From positions 1 through 60,762 of the forward strand of contig JAKUTK010000028.1 of the NCBI GenBank assembly GCA_022448005.1: 60,762 nt of DNA, read 5' to 3'. Source of the DNA: Pseudomonas sp. GTDB lineage: Bacteria; Pseudomonadota; Gammaproteobacteria; Pseudomonadales; Pseudomonadaceae. The notes under the pieces were generated by a model. The model saw only the letters and a program-made list of their open reading frames with translations. It did no database searches and was not told the DNA's origin. This document shows, one piece after another, positions 1 to 9,855 of the stretch. The first letter of the stretch is position 1. Each line of letters begins with the position of its first letter. The position numbers and the translations under genes are program-made.

Positions 1-2013
1 AAAGCCGCTGCTGGCCGCCTGTTCGGCGTAGCCGGTCATGAACAAGACGCGCAGGGTGGGCCGCAGCTGGCGTGCGATGTCGGCCAGCTGACGGCCGTTC
101 ATGCCGGGCAGACCGACATCGGAAATGAGCAGGTCCAGCGGTTCGCCGCTGACCAGGATGGCCACCGCCGCGTTGGCCTCGGCCGCTTCCAGGGCGCGGT
201 AGCCGAGCATGTCCAGCACGTCCATGACCAGCATGCGCACCGCGGCATCGTCCTCCACCACCAGCACCCGTTCGCCCTGCAGCGCTTTCGGCACCTGCTC
301 GGCAGGGGCGTCAGGAACGGCTTGAGTTTGAAGATCGCAGTGTGCCGGCAGGAAGAGGGTGACCTCGGTGCCTTGGCCCGGCTCGCTGCGGATCTGCACA
401 TGGCCGCCGGCCTGGCGGGCGAAGCCGTAGATCATCGATAGGCCGAGCCCGGTGCCCTGGCCGATGGGTTTGGTGGTGAAGAATGGCTCGAACGCAGCCG
501 CCAGGACCTTCGGCGTCATGCCGCAGCCACTGTCGATCACGCTGAGGCTGACGTAGTGCCCGGGGGCCATATCACCGATTTCACCGGGCTGCTGCAACAT
601 CACGTTAGCCGTGGCGATATACAGGCTGCCGCCGTCGGGCATGGCGTCACGGGCGTTGATGACCAGGTTGAGCAGTGCGCTTTCTAGCTGGTTGTCGTCG
701 CTGTGTGCTGGCCACAGGTCCGGCTGCAGCTGAGCGTCGACCAGGATGTGGCTGCCCAGTGTGCGCACCATCAGGTCGTGCATGGACTCGACCAGCGTAT
801 TGATGTCGACCCGCTTGAGATTCAACGGCTGGCGACGGGCAAAGGCCAGCAGCCGGTGGGTGAGCGCCGCCGCGCGGTTGGCCGAGGTGACCGCTGCATC
901 GATGAAACGCTGGGTTTCGGCGTGTCGGCCGGTCTGGTTATAGCGCTGTATAAGGTCCAGCCCACCGATGATGCCGGTGAGCATGTTGTTGAAGTCGTGA
1001 GCGATGCCGCCGGTGAGCTGGCCCACCGCTTCCATCTTCTGCGCCTGGCGCAGCGCTTCCTGCGCCTGCTCACGACTGGCCATTTCCTTGAGCAGGCGCT
1101 CGTAGACTTCCGCCAGCGCCTCGGTGCGCTCCTGTACCCGACTTTCCAGCGTCTCGTTGAGCTCACGCAGCGCCTGTTCTGCTTCCCAGCGCTCGGTGAC
1201 GTCCTGAGCCAGCACGAAAAAGCCCTGTACCTCACCCTGGTCGTCTTGGCGCGGCAGGTATTGGACCTGGGTTTGGCGTGGTTTGCCGTCGCGGTGCGAG
1301 CTGTAGGCTTCGAAGCTCAGTTCCTGGCCGGCCAGTGCCGCCTTGATGTGAGCCTCGCGAATGGCATAGGCCTCTTCACCGATGACCTCGCGAACGCTTT
1401 TGCCGTATAGCGACTCGGGGCTTAAGCCATACCAGCTTTCATAGTGGCTGTTGTTGAAACGAAAGCGCTCGTCTCGATCAACGTAGCCGATAAGCACCGG
1501 CAAGGCATCGTTGATCATCTTGATTTCAGCGTTCCGGCGGCGCAGGGCCTCCTCTTCGCTGGGCCGAAGGCAGAGCAGCTGCCCAACAATCCGTTGCCCG
1601 TCGCGGATGGGGCTGACGGCGATATCGAAGCCGACATTGCTGCTCGGCGACTGGCTGCTGTCGCCAGGGTGATAGTTGCGCAAGGTGCAGGTCCGGGTGC
1701 GCTCAGCAAGCGGGCTCGCATGATGCAGGCCCGGCCAGTTGCTGCCCCAGGATGTCGCAACTGGCGCTCCGAGCGCCCCCGGATGGTGGTCTCCGATGGC
1801 AGCGGCATGCGCATCGTTGTACAGCTGCAGGCTGGCTTCGCCCCACAGGATGCACATTGGCAGCGGCGCCTCGAGCACGGTGTCGAGCAGTACGCGCAGA
1901 ACGGTCGGCCATTGCTCGACCGGGCCCAGCACCGTTGTGCTCCAGTCGTGCCGGCGGATCTGCCGGCCTATTTCGCTGCGTTCGGAAGGCCAGAATTCTG
2001 CGTCTACAGCCAT
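1..2013 (-). CDS. PAS-domain hybrid sensor histidine kinase/response regulator (3' end outside window)
   Basis: Membrane-independent looking hybrid kinase; 671 residues are visible and the C-terminus runs off the left edge. Order: an N-terminal ligand/PAS-like region (about 1-130), a PAS domain (about 160-275), a coiled linker, HisKA with GIAHDFNN and phospho-acceptor His at residue 339, a HATPase with NLVINARDAMPDGG and GTGLGLSM, then a receiver domain with VVEDDAAVR and acceptor Asp at residue 632 (ISDVGLPG). The AHDFNN H-box is the type found in CheY-ending hybrid kinases of pseudomonads. The ATG at 2013 is preceded by GGAAG five bases upstream. Ligand and output are unknown. The fold assignment is certain; the specific role is not. 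Confidence 0.9.
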   Translation of the reverse strand, partial: MAVDAEFWPSERSEIGRQIRRHDWSTTVLGPVEQWPTVLRVLLDTVLEAPLPMCILWGEASLQLYNDAHAAAIGDHHPGALGAPVATSWGSNWPGLHHASPLAERTRTCTLRNYHPGDSSQSPSSNVGFDIAVSPIRDGQRIVGQLLCLRPSEEEALRRRNAEIKMINDALPVLIGYVDRDERFRFNNSHYESWYGLSPESLYGKSVREVIGEEAYAIREAHIKAALAGQELSFEAYSSHRDGKPRQTQVQYLPRQDDQGEVQGFFVLAQDVTERWEAEQALRELNETLESRVQERTEALAEVYERLLKEMASREQAQEALRQAQKMEAVGQLTGGIAHDFNNMLTGIIGGLDLIQRYNQTGRHAETQRFIDAAVTSANRAAALTHRLLAFARRQPLNLKRVDINTLVESMHDLMVRTLGSHILVDAQLQPDLWPAHSDDNQLESALLNLVINARDAMPDGGSLYIATANVMLQQPGEIGDMAPGHYVSLSVIDSGCGMTPKVLAAAFEPFFTTKPIGQGTGLGLSMIYGFARQAGGHVQIRSEPGQGTEVTLFLPAHCDLQTQAVPDAPAEQVPKALQGERVLVVEDDAAVRMLVMDVLDMLGYRALEAAEANAAVAILVSGEPLDLLISDVGLPGMNGRQLADIARQLRPTLRVLFMTGYAEQAASSGF

Positions 2014-2166
2014 AGTTCTTCCATTCTGGTGAGCCGGGGTTCTACCCGCATCGCACCTAAGCCCCGTTCATTTGCACGCTGGACGTCAGTCACCTGGATC
2101 ATCCGCTGCCATCTCTTAAGAGGCGGATACACCTGGGTCTGAGTTAAGCACGCCCGCATCTTTCAG

Positions 2167-2847
2167 TCAGGCCGAGAAGCCCTGCAGGCTGCGGATCAGC
2201 TCGAGATAATCGTCCACAGCGGTGAATTCTTCGGTGTCCTTCCTGCCTCGGCGACTGTCCGGTTCGCTGATGGCCAGCAGGCGAGCGATGCCGTACGCCC
2301 GCGCGCTGCGCAGTACGGGCAGGCTGTCGTCGATGAATAGCGCGGTTGCCGGATCGAAATCCAGATCCGTTTTCAGGGCATGCCAGAACTGGGCTTGCTC
2401 CTTGGGGAAGCCATAGTCGTGTGAACTGATCAGACGATTGAACCAGGGTGCCAGTTCGATACGTTCGAGCTTCAGCGACAACGAGTCGCGGTGGGCATTG
2501 GTGATCAACACCACGCGCTTGCCCGCATCGCGCAGAGCCGCGAGAAATTCGTCGGCAGCCGGACGCAGGGCGATCAGGTCGGCGATCTCGCGCTTCATTT
2601 CACGAATCGGCAGGTTCAGTTCGCGGGTCCAGAAGTCCAGGCAGTACCAGGTGAGCCTGCCCTCATGTTCGTTGAACAGCGGGGCCAGCTCCAGTTCGGC
2701 CATGGCGCGGCTGATGCCATGCCGTTCGGCATAGCGCTGCGGCAGCAGGTCGAGCCAGAAATGGTTGTCGAAATGCAGATCCAGCAAGGTGCCGTCCATG
2801 TCCAGCAGGACGGTGTCGATCTCGGACCAGGGCAGTGAAGCAATCAT
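2167..2847 (-). CDS. yrfG: GMP/IMP nucleotidase, HAD superfamily (YrfG-like)
   Basis: Predicted cytosolic HAD phosphatase of 226 residues that would dephosphorylate purine mononucleotides (GMP, IMP). The N-terminus carries the HAD motif I nucleophile, LLDMDGTLLDL, and the family-typical DNHFW that follows it; motif II is VVLITNAH and motif IV is LFIDDSLPVL. I chose the ATG at 2847 because the family begins a few residues before the DMDGT motif; a longer in-frame start at 2877 would add ten residues with no family match. It is divergent from nudE, about 120 bases apart, in the purine/ADP-ribose nucleotide clean-up neighbourhood of nudE and cysQ. The exact substrate rests on family knowledge. 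Confidence 0.85.
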   Translation of the reverse strand: MIASLPWSEIDTVLLDMDGTLLDLHFDNHFWLDLLPQRYAERHGISRAMAELELAPLFNEHEGRLTWYCLDFWTRELNLPIREMKREIADLIALRPAADEFLAALRDAGKRVVLITNAHRDSLSLKLERIELAPWFNRLISSHDYGFPKEQAQFWHALKTDLDFDPATALFIDDSLPVLRSARAYGIARLLAISEPDSRRGRKDTEEFTAVDDYLELIRSLQGFSA

Positions 2848-2968
2848 GAAGGGCTCTTGTTCGGCGGTTGGCAGCAATGGTGCGACAGCGGTCGGCTCGA
2901 TGCAAAGCGTTCGCGGCGATCACAAAAAGCCGGGTTATGATTGGCCTTCGCGTTCCAAGGATATCCCC

Positions 2969-3535
2969 ATGCGCCAGAAACCTACCGTACTTGCCCGTGA
3001 GATCGTCGCCAGCAGCCGCCTGTTCCGTGTCGAGGAGCTGCAGCTGCGGTTTTCCAACGGCGTGGAGCGTACCTACGAACGGCTGGTCGGCAAGGGAACC
3101 GGCTATGGCGCAGTGATGATCGTCGCGCTGGAAGCCGACGGCCGGGCGCTGCTGGTGGAGGAATACTGCGGCGGTACCGATACCTACGAACTGTCGCTGC
3201 CCAAGGGGTTGATCGAGCCGGGCGAAGACGTGCTCGACGCAGCCAACCGGGAATTGAAAGAGGAGGCCGGCTTCGGCGCGCGCAGCCTGGAACTGCTCAC
3301 CGAACTGTCGCTGTCTCCGGGCTACATGAGCCAGAAGATTCAGGTGGTGCTGGCGCGCGACCTCTACCCCGAGCAGCTGCCGGGGGACGAGCCGGAGCCG
3401 ATGCGTGTCGATCGGGTGGATCTGCGTGAATTGTCCAGCCTGATCCAGAACCCGCAATTCAGCGAAGGGCGCGCCCTCGCGGCGCTCTACCTGGCGCGTG
3501 ACCTGCTCAGCCAGCGTGGAGAGTTCGATCAATGA
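2969..3535 (+). CDS. nudE: ADP compounds hydrolase NudE
   Basis: Nudix hydrolase of 188 residues, expected to split ADP-ribose, Ap3A and NADH-type ADP compounds. The Nudix box is complete, from GLIEPGEDVLDA through RELKEEAGFG. I place the start at the ATG at 2969, 9 bases after AAGGATAT-type Shine-Dalgarno sequence at about 2957; the frame stays open upstream to 2765 but that part overlaps the opposite gene's start and shows no family resemblance. The stop overlaps the start of cysQ (ATGA), so the two are translationally coupled. Substrate range is inferred from the family. Confidence 0.93.
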   Translation: MRQKPTVLAREIVASSRLFRVEELQLRFSNGVERTYERLVGKGTGYGAVMIVALEADGRALLVEEYCGGTDTYELSLPKGLIEPGEDVLDAANRELKEEAGFGARSLELLTELSLSPGYMSQKIQVVLARDLYPEQLPGDEPEPMRVDRVDLRELSSLIQNPQFSEGRALAALYLARDLLSQRGEFDQ

Positions 3536-4347
3536 GCCATCCTTACCTGGCCCCCGTCATTGATCTGGTCCGCGCTGCGGGCGAGGCCATCCTGCCGCAC
3601 TGGCGCAACGATGTGCAGGTGCATGAGAAGGCCGATGCATCGCCCGTGACCGCCGCTGACATGGCGGCTCATCATCTGCTGGCCGATGGCCTCCGGGCGC
3701 TCGATGCGGCTATCCCGGTATTGTCCGAGGAAGACTGCGCGCTGGGCCTTGCCGAGCGTGCCGGATGGACGCGATGGTGGCTGGTCGATCCGCTGGACGG
3801 CACCAAGGAATTCATCGCCGGTAGCGAAGAATTCACCGTGAATGTCGCGTTGATCGAGCAGGGGCGGGTGCTGTTCGGAGTGGTCGGGGTTCCGGCCAAT
3901 GGCCGCTGCTATTACGGCGGAGCTGGATTTGGCGCCTGGCGTGCCGAAGCCGATGGCGCGGCTCAGCCCCTGCGGGTGCGGCAACAAGCGGTGGATGGTT
4001 TTACCGTTGTTGCGAGCCGGCGCCACTCGAGCCCGGCGCAGGAACGCTTGCTCGATGGCTTGCGGCAGCGTTTTGGCGAGCTGGCATTGGCCAGTGTCGG
4101 CAGTTCGTTGAAGTTCTGCCTGTTGGCCGAAGGAGCCGCCGACTGTTACCCACGGCTGGCACCGACTTCACAGTGGGACACGGCGGCTGCCCAAGGCGTG
4201 CTGGAGGGCGCCGGTGGCGAGGTGCTGGATATTGCTGGTGCAGCGCTGTCCTACGAAGCGCGGGAGGATTTCCTCAATCCTTCATTCCTGGCGCTACCGC
4301 GTGACGTTGAATGGCGGGCCGAGCTGATCCAGCTGGCTAACCGCTGA
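3532..4347 (+). CDS. cysQ: 3'(2'),5'-bisphosphate nucleotidase CysQ
   Basis: Inositol-monophosphatase-fold enzyme of 271 residues that removes the 3'-phosphate from PAP/PAPS, by-products of sulfate assimilation. Visible metal-binding motifs are LSEEDCALG (Glu-Glu), WWLVDPLDGTKEF (the DPxDGT signature) and the C-terminal TSQWDTAAAQGVLEGAGG. It starts inside the nudE stop codon, so the pair forms a two-gene operon. A GTG-started sensor kinase begins 116 bases downstream; that gap has no convincing terminator. Confidence 0.95.
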   Translation: MSHPYLAPVIDLVRAAGEAILPHWRNDVQVHEKADASPVTAADMAAHHLLADGLRALDAAIPVLSEEDCALGLAERAGWTRWWLVDPLDGTKEFIAGSEEFTVNVALIEQGRVLFGVVGVPANGRCYYGGAGFGAWRAEADGAAQPLRVRQQAVDGFTVVASRRHSSPAQERLLDGLRQRFGELALASVGSSLKFCLLAEGAADCYPRLAPTSQWDTAAAQGVLEGAGGEVLDIAGAALSYEAREDFLNPSFLALPRDVEWRAELIQLANR

Positions 4348-4463
4348 CGCCGAGGCGCCCGGGACGGCGTTATTCGCGCGGCGACTCGGTCGCGCATAAG
4401 GCCATGCTAGGATTCTTGCGGTGAACAAGCCGAGCGCTTGAGTCGGAACGCTGGAGCTGCGCT

Positions 4464-7328
4464 GTGTCGAAAACCCCCACCGGGATACGCCAATGGATCT
4501 GGCGTGCCTTCGTTCAGACAACATTGATCCCGCTGGTGTTGGTCGAGGTCGTGCTGATCGCGGCCTACCTGTTGACCAACAGCGCCATCCGCGATGCGCA
4601 GATCGAGCACCTGCGTGAAACGGCGCTTTCCGAATTGCAGACAGCCGTGGCGCGAGAGTCGCGGGTGATCAGCCAGCAGCTGCAGGAAGTGGCGAACGCG
4701 ACCACCCTGTTTCGTAATTTCTCCCGTCGTGCGTTGGAAGACGACAGCCCCGTGACGCCGTTGCCGCTTGAGCTCAATCCCGATGGGGTGCGGTATAGCC
4801 CCCTAGACCTGGGCGGCGCCGCCAGCTTCTACTCTGGGCTGACGCCGCCGGAGCGCCACGATCTGCAGAAGGTAGCCAAGCTACAGCGGCTCGACCCGCT
4901 GATGAAGGAACTGCACGCCAGCAACCCGCTGATCGCCAGCCTCTATTTCAACAGCTGGGACGGCTACAACCATATCTACCCCTGGTTCGATACGGCTCAG
5001 CAGTATGCGCCGGATGTGCACATCCCCAGCTACAACTTCTATTACCTGGCCAACGCCTGGCACAACCCCGCGCGCAAAGTGGTGTGGACCGACGTCTACC
5101 TCGATCCTGCCGGGCAGGGCTGGATGATGTCGGCCGTGGCGCCGGTTTACCGAGGGGACATGCTCGAAGGCGTCAGCGGTATCGACATCACTGTCAGCGG
5201 GCTCCTGAATCAGATCAGTAACCTGCGAGTGCCCTGGGACGGCTATGCCATGCTGGTCAGCCGCGACCTGAGCATCATGGCCCTGCCGGAGTCGGGCGAG
5301 CGGGAGTTCGAGCTCAACGAGCTGACCGATCACTATTACAACGACGCGGTGCGCCGGGAAACGCTCAAACCTGAAGATTTCCGCCTGGATCGCCGCGGCC
5401 AGACCCGCGAGCTGGCAAAGGCGGTCGCTACGCAGAGCGAGGGGGTCATGAGTCTGGAGCTGAAGGGCGAACAACGGCTGGTCGCCTGGACGACAGTGCC
5501 GCAAACCGGCTGGCACCTGATGGCGGTGGTCGACGAAAGCGCCGTCTTCAGCCAGACCAATGCCTTGGCCAGTCGCTTTCAACAGATCGGCTATCTGCTG
5601 ATTGCCGGGTTGGTACTGTTCTACCTGCTGTTTTTTGCCTTCATGTGGCTGCGCGCGCGTCAGCTCAGTCAGGCGTTGCTGAAGCCGATCGCGGGCATCT
5701 CGCAGATGATGGGGCAGATCGGCCTCGGTCGGTGGCGGCCGGAGCCCGTCTCGTCAGAGATCCGCGAACTGGATGATCTGGCGCAGCACACCCGCGGCAT
5801 CGGCGCTCAGCTTGAGGACAGCGAGGCGCAGCGTACCCAGGCGCAGGAACGTCTCGAGCTGGTGCTTGAAAGCGCCACTGAAAGCCTCTGGGAAAACGAC
5901 ATGCGCCGCGGCGTGATTCAGCTTCGCGGGCGGTTGCCAGCGCGCTTCGGGTTGTCTTCGGCACAGCTGAGCAAGGCTCAGTTTCTGCAGCGTATCCATC
6001 CGCTCGACGTCGCCCAGGTACAGGCCGAACTCGACCGCATGCACGAAGGTCAGGCGCTGCGCTATGAGAGCGAGTACCGCTTCGCTGATGCGCTGGGTGA
6101 ATATCACTGGCTGCTCAGCCGCGGCCGCGTGCTGGAGCGCGACCCGCAAACAGGCGAAGCGACCCTGGTGGCTGGTACGCATGTGGATATCGATGCCATC
6201 AAGCGGGTCGAGGACGATTTGCGCCAGGCCATCCAGCAGGCACATGCGGCCAACGAGGCCAAGACTCATCTGATCTCCAGCATCAGCCATGAGCTGCGTA
6301 CGCCGCTCAACGCCATCCTTGGGTTCGCCCAGCTGATGCGCATGGACTGCTCGCCGGATGCGCAGCCGGAAGCTGCTGAGTATCTCGATGAGATCCTGTT
6401 GGCCAGCCGGCACCTGAACCAGTTGCTTGGCGACATTCTTGACTGGTCGAGTCTGCAGGCCGAGCGGCCGCAGCTGACGCTCAAAACCGTCGAAGTCACC
6501 GCTTTGATGCATGAGTGCGCCGAGCTGGTGGCGCTTGATGTTCAGCGCCACGGCCTGCGCTTGGAATTCGATTTGCCGCCCGGACCAGTCGAGGTGCAGG
6601 GCGAGCCGCGTCGGTTACGTCAGGTGCTGCTCAATCTGCTGTCCAACGCCATCAAGTACAACAAGCCAGACGGGAAGATTGTGCTGCGCATCGAGACGGT
6701 CGCCGGTCAGGCAAGGGTGGTGGTCGAAGACACGGGACTTGGCATCGACGAGAGTTTGCAGGCGCAGCTGTTCGAGCCGTTTCGCCGGCTTGGCCGCGAG
6801 AGTTCGAACATCCAGGGCGCGGGCATCGGCCTTTCGCTGTGCCTGGAGTACGCCAAGCTGATGGGCGGCAGTATCGGGGTGAAGAGCTCGCCTGGGATCG
6901 GCAGTCGCTTCTGGATCGCCCTGCCATTGGCTGGTGCGCAGAGCGCCCGGCCGCTTCGCCAGCGGCCCCGGATCGTCTATGTCGAAGATGATCCGGCCAG
7001 CCAGCTGCTGGTGCGCAAGGCCCTGGCCGATCTGGCTGAGGTCAGCGTAATCGGCAATGGGCGGATGGCCTTGGAACACTTGCTGGTTGATCCGCCGGCG
7101 TTGCTGCTGCTGGACTTCAACCTGCCGGAGCTCGATGGCGAGCAGCTGTTGCGTTTGCTACGTCAGTCCCCGGCCACCCAATGGTTGCCGGTGATCATGC
7201 TGAGTGCGGTGAGCGAGAAGAAGGCCGGGCTCGACTGCCAGGGCTGGCTGAGCAAGCCGCTGGACCTCGACGCGCTGCGTCGGCGGGTCCAGGACTGTCT
7301 TCAGGAACTCGATCTCAACCCGGGTTGA
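4464..7328 (+). CDS. dCache-PAS hybrid sensor histidine kinase/response regulator (copy 1)
   Basis: Inner-membrane hybrid kinase of 954 residues. An N-terminal transmembrane segment (about 18-38) and a second (about 372-392) bracket a periplasmic double-Cache sensor; conserved blocks inside include YFNSWDGYNHIYPWF and VYLDPAGQGWMMSAVAPVYR. A HAMP-like linker, a PAS_3 domain (about 470-585), HisKA with SHELRTPLNAILG (His609), a HATPase (LLNLLSNAIKYNK, VEDTGLGI, GAGIGLSLC) and a receiver with Asp884 (LLLDFNLPELDG) follow. The start is GTG at 4464 with GGAG seven bases upstream. It has no partner regulator nearby. It is a close paralogue of the kinase at 14452-17361. Confidence 0.93.
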   Translation: MSKTPTGIRQWIWRAFVQTTLIPLVLVEVVLIAAYLLTNSAIRDAQIEHLRETALSELQTAVARESRVISQQLQEVANATTLFRNFSRRALEDDSPVTPLPLELNPDGVRYSPLDLGGAASFYSGLTPPERHDLQKVAKLQRLDPLMKELHASNPLIASLYFNSWDGYNHIYPWFDTAQQYAPDVHIPSYNFYYLANAWHNPARKVVWTDVYLDPAGQGWMMSAVAPVYRGDMLEGVSGIDITVSGLLNQISNLRVPWDGYAMLVSRDLSIMALPESGEREFELNELTDHYYNDAVRRETLKPEDFRLDRRGQTRELAKAVATQSEGVMSLELKGEQRLVAWTTVPQTGWHLMAVVDESAVFSQTNALASRFQQIGYLLIAGLVLFYLLFFAFMWLRARQLSQALLKPIAGISQMMGQIGLGRWRPEPVSSEIRELDDLAQHTRGIGAQLEDSEAQRTQAQERLELVLESATESLWENDMRRGVIQLRGRLPARFGLSSAQLSKAQFLQRIHPLDVAQVQAELDRMHEGQALRYESEYRFADALGEYHWLLSRGRVLERDPQTGEATLVAGTHVDIDAIKRVEDDLRQAIQQAHAANEAKTHLISSISHELRTPLNAILGFAQLMRMDCSPDAQPEAAEYLDEILLASRHLNQLLGDILDWSSLQAERPQLTLKTVEVTALMHECAELVALDVQRHGLRLEFDLPPGPVEVQGEPRRLRQVLLNLLSNAIKYNKPDGKIVLRIETVAGQARVVVEDTGLGIDESLQAQLFEPFRRLGRESSNIQGAGIGLSLCLEYAKLMGGSIGVKSSPGIGSRFWIALPLAGAQSARPLRQRPRIVYVEDDPASQLLVRKALADLAEVSVIGNGRMALEHLLVDPPALLLLDFNLPELDGEQLLRLLRQSPATQWLPVIMLSAVSEKKAGLDCQGWLSKPLDLDALRRRVQDCLQELDLNPG

Positions 7329-7338
7329 GCCCCGCAGC

Positions 7339-8331
7339 TCAGTCGCTGCGCTCACCGCAGAGGTCGAGGGCGAACCAGTGCTCGACTTCGGTCTGCGGCA
7401 GGCCGGCGCCGAGCAGCGCGAATAACTTGCCCAGCGCCGCCTCCCGCGTCATGCCGCCGCCTGACATCAGCCCACTGGCAGCCAGTTTGCTGCCGGCGGC
7501 ATAGATGCTGAATTCGACGTGCCCCTGCGGACACTGGCTGATCGCGGCCAGTACAACGCCGCGCTGATGAGCGTCCTGCAGCGCCTTCAACAGATCAGCA
7601 TCATCCGCGGGCCCAGTGCCGCTGCCATAGCACTCGATCACCACACCCTTTACGCCACTGGACAGCAAGGCGTGCACTTGGGCTGCTTGAATGCCCGGGT
7701 AGAGCGGCAGCACCGCGAGGTTCACCTGCTGACGGGACTGGCGGTAGTCGAGTGTTGCGGGAATAGCGGGTGCGCGCTGGCCCTGACGCAGCCGTGGCAG
7801 CTCGCCGAAGGCATCGAGGCTGGCTGTTCCGAGCTTGCTGACTCGAGCACCGTGCATCAGTTTGCCGGCGAAGTAGAGATGCACGCCTGGCTCGACGCCG
7901 GCGTGCAGCGCCTGCATCGCACCGAACAGGTTGTCCCAGGCGTCACTACCGGGCGCGCCGGCCGGCAACATCGCGCCCGTCAGCACCACCGGCACCGGGA
8001 GGCCCAGCAGCAGAAAGCTCAGGGCCGCCGCGCTGTAGGCGAGGGTATCGGTGCCATGCAGGACCAGCACGGCGTTGCATTTTTCCTGCGCGACACCGGC
8101 TCGGATCGCCTCGACCATTGCCAGCCAGTGAGTCTGGTTCATGTTGGCGCTGTCGATGACGGGCAGCAGTTCGCGGAACTGCCAGTCTGGCAAGGTCAGC
8201 TCGGGTTGTTGGTCCTGCTGGTCGCGCAGTCGGCTGGCGAAGCCGGAAGCAGGCATCAGCCCTTCGGCGCTCTGCTGCATGCCGATGGTGCCGCCGGTGT
8301 ACAGCACCAGGGTGTTTCTGGAAGCCGGCAT
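7339..8331 (-). CDS. Asparaginase (L-asparagine amidohydrolase)
   Basis: Asparaginase of 330 residues converting L-asparagine to aspartate and ammonia. The first catalytic Thr lies in LYTGGTIGMQ at the N-terminus and the second in VLHGTDTLAYSA; GVVIECYGSGTGP is the later family block. No signal peptide is visible, which suggests a cytoplasmic enzyme. It is convergent with the upstream kinase (10-base gap). It follows the alanine symporter on the same strand, but a good terminator lies between them. Asparaginase, aspA and the Na+/alanine carrier together suggest local handling of Asn/Asp/Ala. Confidence 0.92.
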   Translation of the reverse strand: MPASRNTLVLYTGGTIGMQQSAEGLMPASGFASRLRDQQDQQPELTLPDWQFRELLPVIDSANMNQTHWLAMVEAIRAGVAQEKCNAVLVLHGTDTLAYSAAALSFLLLGLPVPVVLTGAMLPAGAPGSDAWDNLFGAMQALHAGVEPGVHLYFAGKLMHGARVSKLGTASLDAFGELPRLRQGQRAPAIPATLDYRQSRQQVNLAVLPLYPGIQAAQVHALLSSGVKGVVIECYGSGTGPADDADLLKALQDAHQRGVVLAAISQCPQGHVEFSIYAAGSKLAASGLMSGGGMTREAALGKLFALLGAGLPQTEVEHWFALDLCGERSD

Positions 8332-8344
8332 AGGGGTCTCCTAA

Positions 8345-8374
8345 TGAAAACAGGGGCCAGCGGCCCCTGTTCAA
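8345..8374 (-). terminator. Rho-independent terminator after the alanine symporter gene
   Basis: A perfect nine-pair stem, ACAGGGGCC / GGCCCCTGT (8350-8358 with 8362-8370), has a three-base loop and on the minus strand runs into TTTTCATT. It lies just after the symporter stop codon and just before the asparaginase ribosome-binding site, so asparaginase is probably transcribed separately or only by read-through. Confidence 0.75.
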
Positions 8375-8389
8375 ACGACGCGGAGCAAC

Positions 8390-9835
8390 TTAACGCTGAT
8401 GTGCCTGACGGGTTGCCGTGGCGGTGTTGACCGTCGATTCACTGCCGACTTTGACTGGCCAGACGCTCGGGTCCAGATCCAGATCGGCGAAGTTCTTCGG
8501 GTCGAATACTGGCGACTCGACACCTGCCTTGCGTTGGCTATCGTAATCGCGCATCAGGCGCAGGCCTACCTTGAACAGCAGCGCCAGGGCAATCAAGTTG
8601 CAAATTGCCAGCAGGCCCATGGTGACGTCGGCAAAGCCGAATACCGTGCCCAGGTCCTGAACCGAGCCCCACATCACCAGCCCGATGACCATGACGCGGT
8701 AAACCAGGACCGGCCAGCGCTTGCCGGTAAAGAAGCCCAGTGCGTTCTCGCCGAGGTAGTAGTTGTAGATCAGTGTGGTGAACACGAACAGCAGCAGCGC
8801 GACGCTGATGAACACCCGGCCCCACTCGCCAACAACGGCGGCGACGGCCGTTTGTGTCAGCACCACACCGGCCATTTCACCGCCCGGCTCGAACACGCCG
8901 GAGAGAATGATGATCAGCGCGGTGCAGCTGCACAGCACGATGGTGTCGATGAACACGCTCAGCGACTGCACGATGCCCTGCGCCACCGGGTGCTTGACTT
9001 CTGCAACTGCCGCCACGTTCGGCGCACTGCCCAGGCCCGCTTCGTTGGAAAACAGGCCACGCTTGACGCCCATGATGATGGCTGCGCCGATGCCGCCGGC
9101 GAAAGCGGGTTCCAGACCGAAGGCACTGCGGAAGATGGTGCCGAATGCCTCAGGAATGGCGCTGGCATTGCTGCCGATGACAAAGATCGCCATGGCGATG
9201 TAAGAAAACGCCATGATCGGCACCAGCACGTCGGCGAACTTGGCGATGCGCTTGATACCACCAAAGATGATCAGGCCGATTACCACCATCAGCACGATGC
9301 CGCTGACGAAGGTCGGCACGCCGAAGGTATCGTTCATCGAGCTGGCAACGGTGTAGGACTGCACGGCATTGAAACCGAAGCCGAAGGTCACCAGCAGCAG
9401 CAGCGATACCACGATGCCCAGCCAGCGCTGACCGAGGCCGTGTTGGATGTAGAACGCTGGGCCGCCGCGATAGCCTCCGTCGGTCTCGCGGCGCTTGTAC
9501 AGCTGGGCCAGGGAGCACTCGAAATAGCTGGTGGCCATGCCAACCAGCGCGACGATCCACATCCAGAAAATCGCACCGGGTCCGCCAAGCATGATGGCGA
9601 CCGAGACACCCGCAATATTGCCGGCGCCGACGCGACCGGCGACGCTGAGCATCAGCGCCTGGAATGAACTGAGTTGGCCCGGCTGCCGTTTGAAGGCCTC
9701 GCCGAAGATCTGAAACATGCTGCCGAAGTAGCGGAACTGGACGAAGCGCGAGGCGATGGTGAAGTACAGGCCTAGGCCAATCAGCATCACGATGAGCAGC
9801 TTGCTCCAGATGAGATCATTGAGAAGATCGAGCAT
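8390..9835 (-). CDS. Sodium:alanine/glycine symporter, AGCS family
   Basis: Polytopic inner-membrane carrier of 481 residues, importing alanine or glycine with Na+. Family signatures are visible: GNIAGVSVAIMLGGPGAIFWMW near residue 80 (shown in parts elsewhere in the family) and SNEAGLGSAPN around residue 265, among ten or more hydrophobic segments. The ATG at 9835 starts MLDLLNDLIWSK, typical for the family; a longer open frame to 9916 has no support. A 22-base imperfect palindrome sits about 20 bases upstream of the start, between this gene and the divergent XRE-type regulator, which may control it. Substrate is inferred. Confidence 0.9.
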   Translation of the reverse strand: MLDLLNDLIWSKLLIVMLIGLGLYFTIASRFVQFRYFGSMFQIFGEAFKRQPGQLSSFQALMLSVAGRVGAGNIAGVSVAIMLGGPGAIFWMWIVALVGMATSYFECSLAQLYKRRETDGGYRGGPAFYIQHGLGQRWLGIVVSLLLLVTFGFGFNAVQSYTVASSMNDTFGVPTFVSGIVLMVVIGLIIFGGIKRIAKFADVLVPIMAFSYIAMAIFVIGSNASAIPEAFGTIFRSAFGLEPAFAGGIGAAIIMGVKRGLFSNEAGLGSAPNVAAVAEVKHPVAQGIVQSLSVFIDTIVLCSCTALIIILSGVFEPGGEMAGVVLTQTAVAAVVGEWGRVFISVALLLFVFTTLIYNYYLGENALGFFTGKRWPVLVYRVMVIGLVMWGSVQDLGTVFGFADVTMGLLAICNLIALALLFKVGLRLMRDYDSQRKAGVESPVFDPKNFADLDLDPSVWPVKVGSESTVNTATATRQAHQR

Positions 9836-9855
9836 GACGGAGGGGTCTCTCTTGT

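Noticed and set aside
8399..9667. 422-codon frame opposite the alanine symporter
   Set aside because: Composition is extreme (very rich in Gln, His, Asp), typical of the antisense of a membrane protein; no ribosome-binding site.
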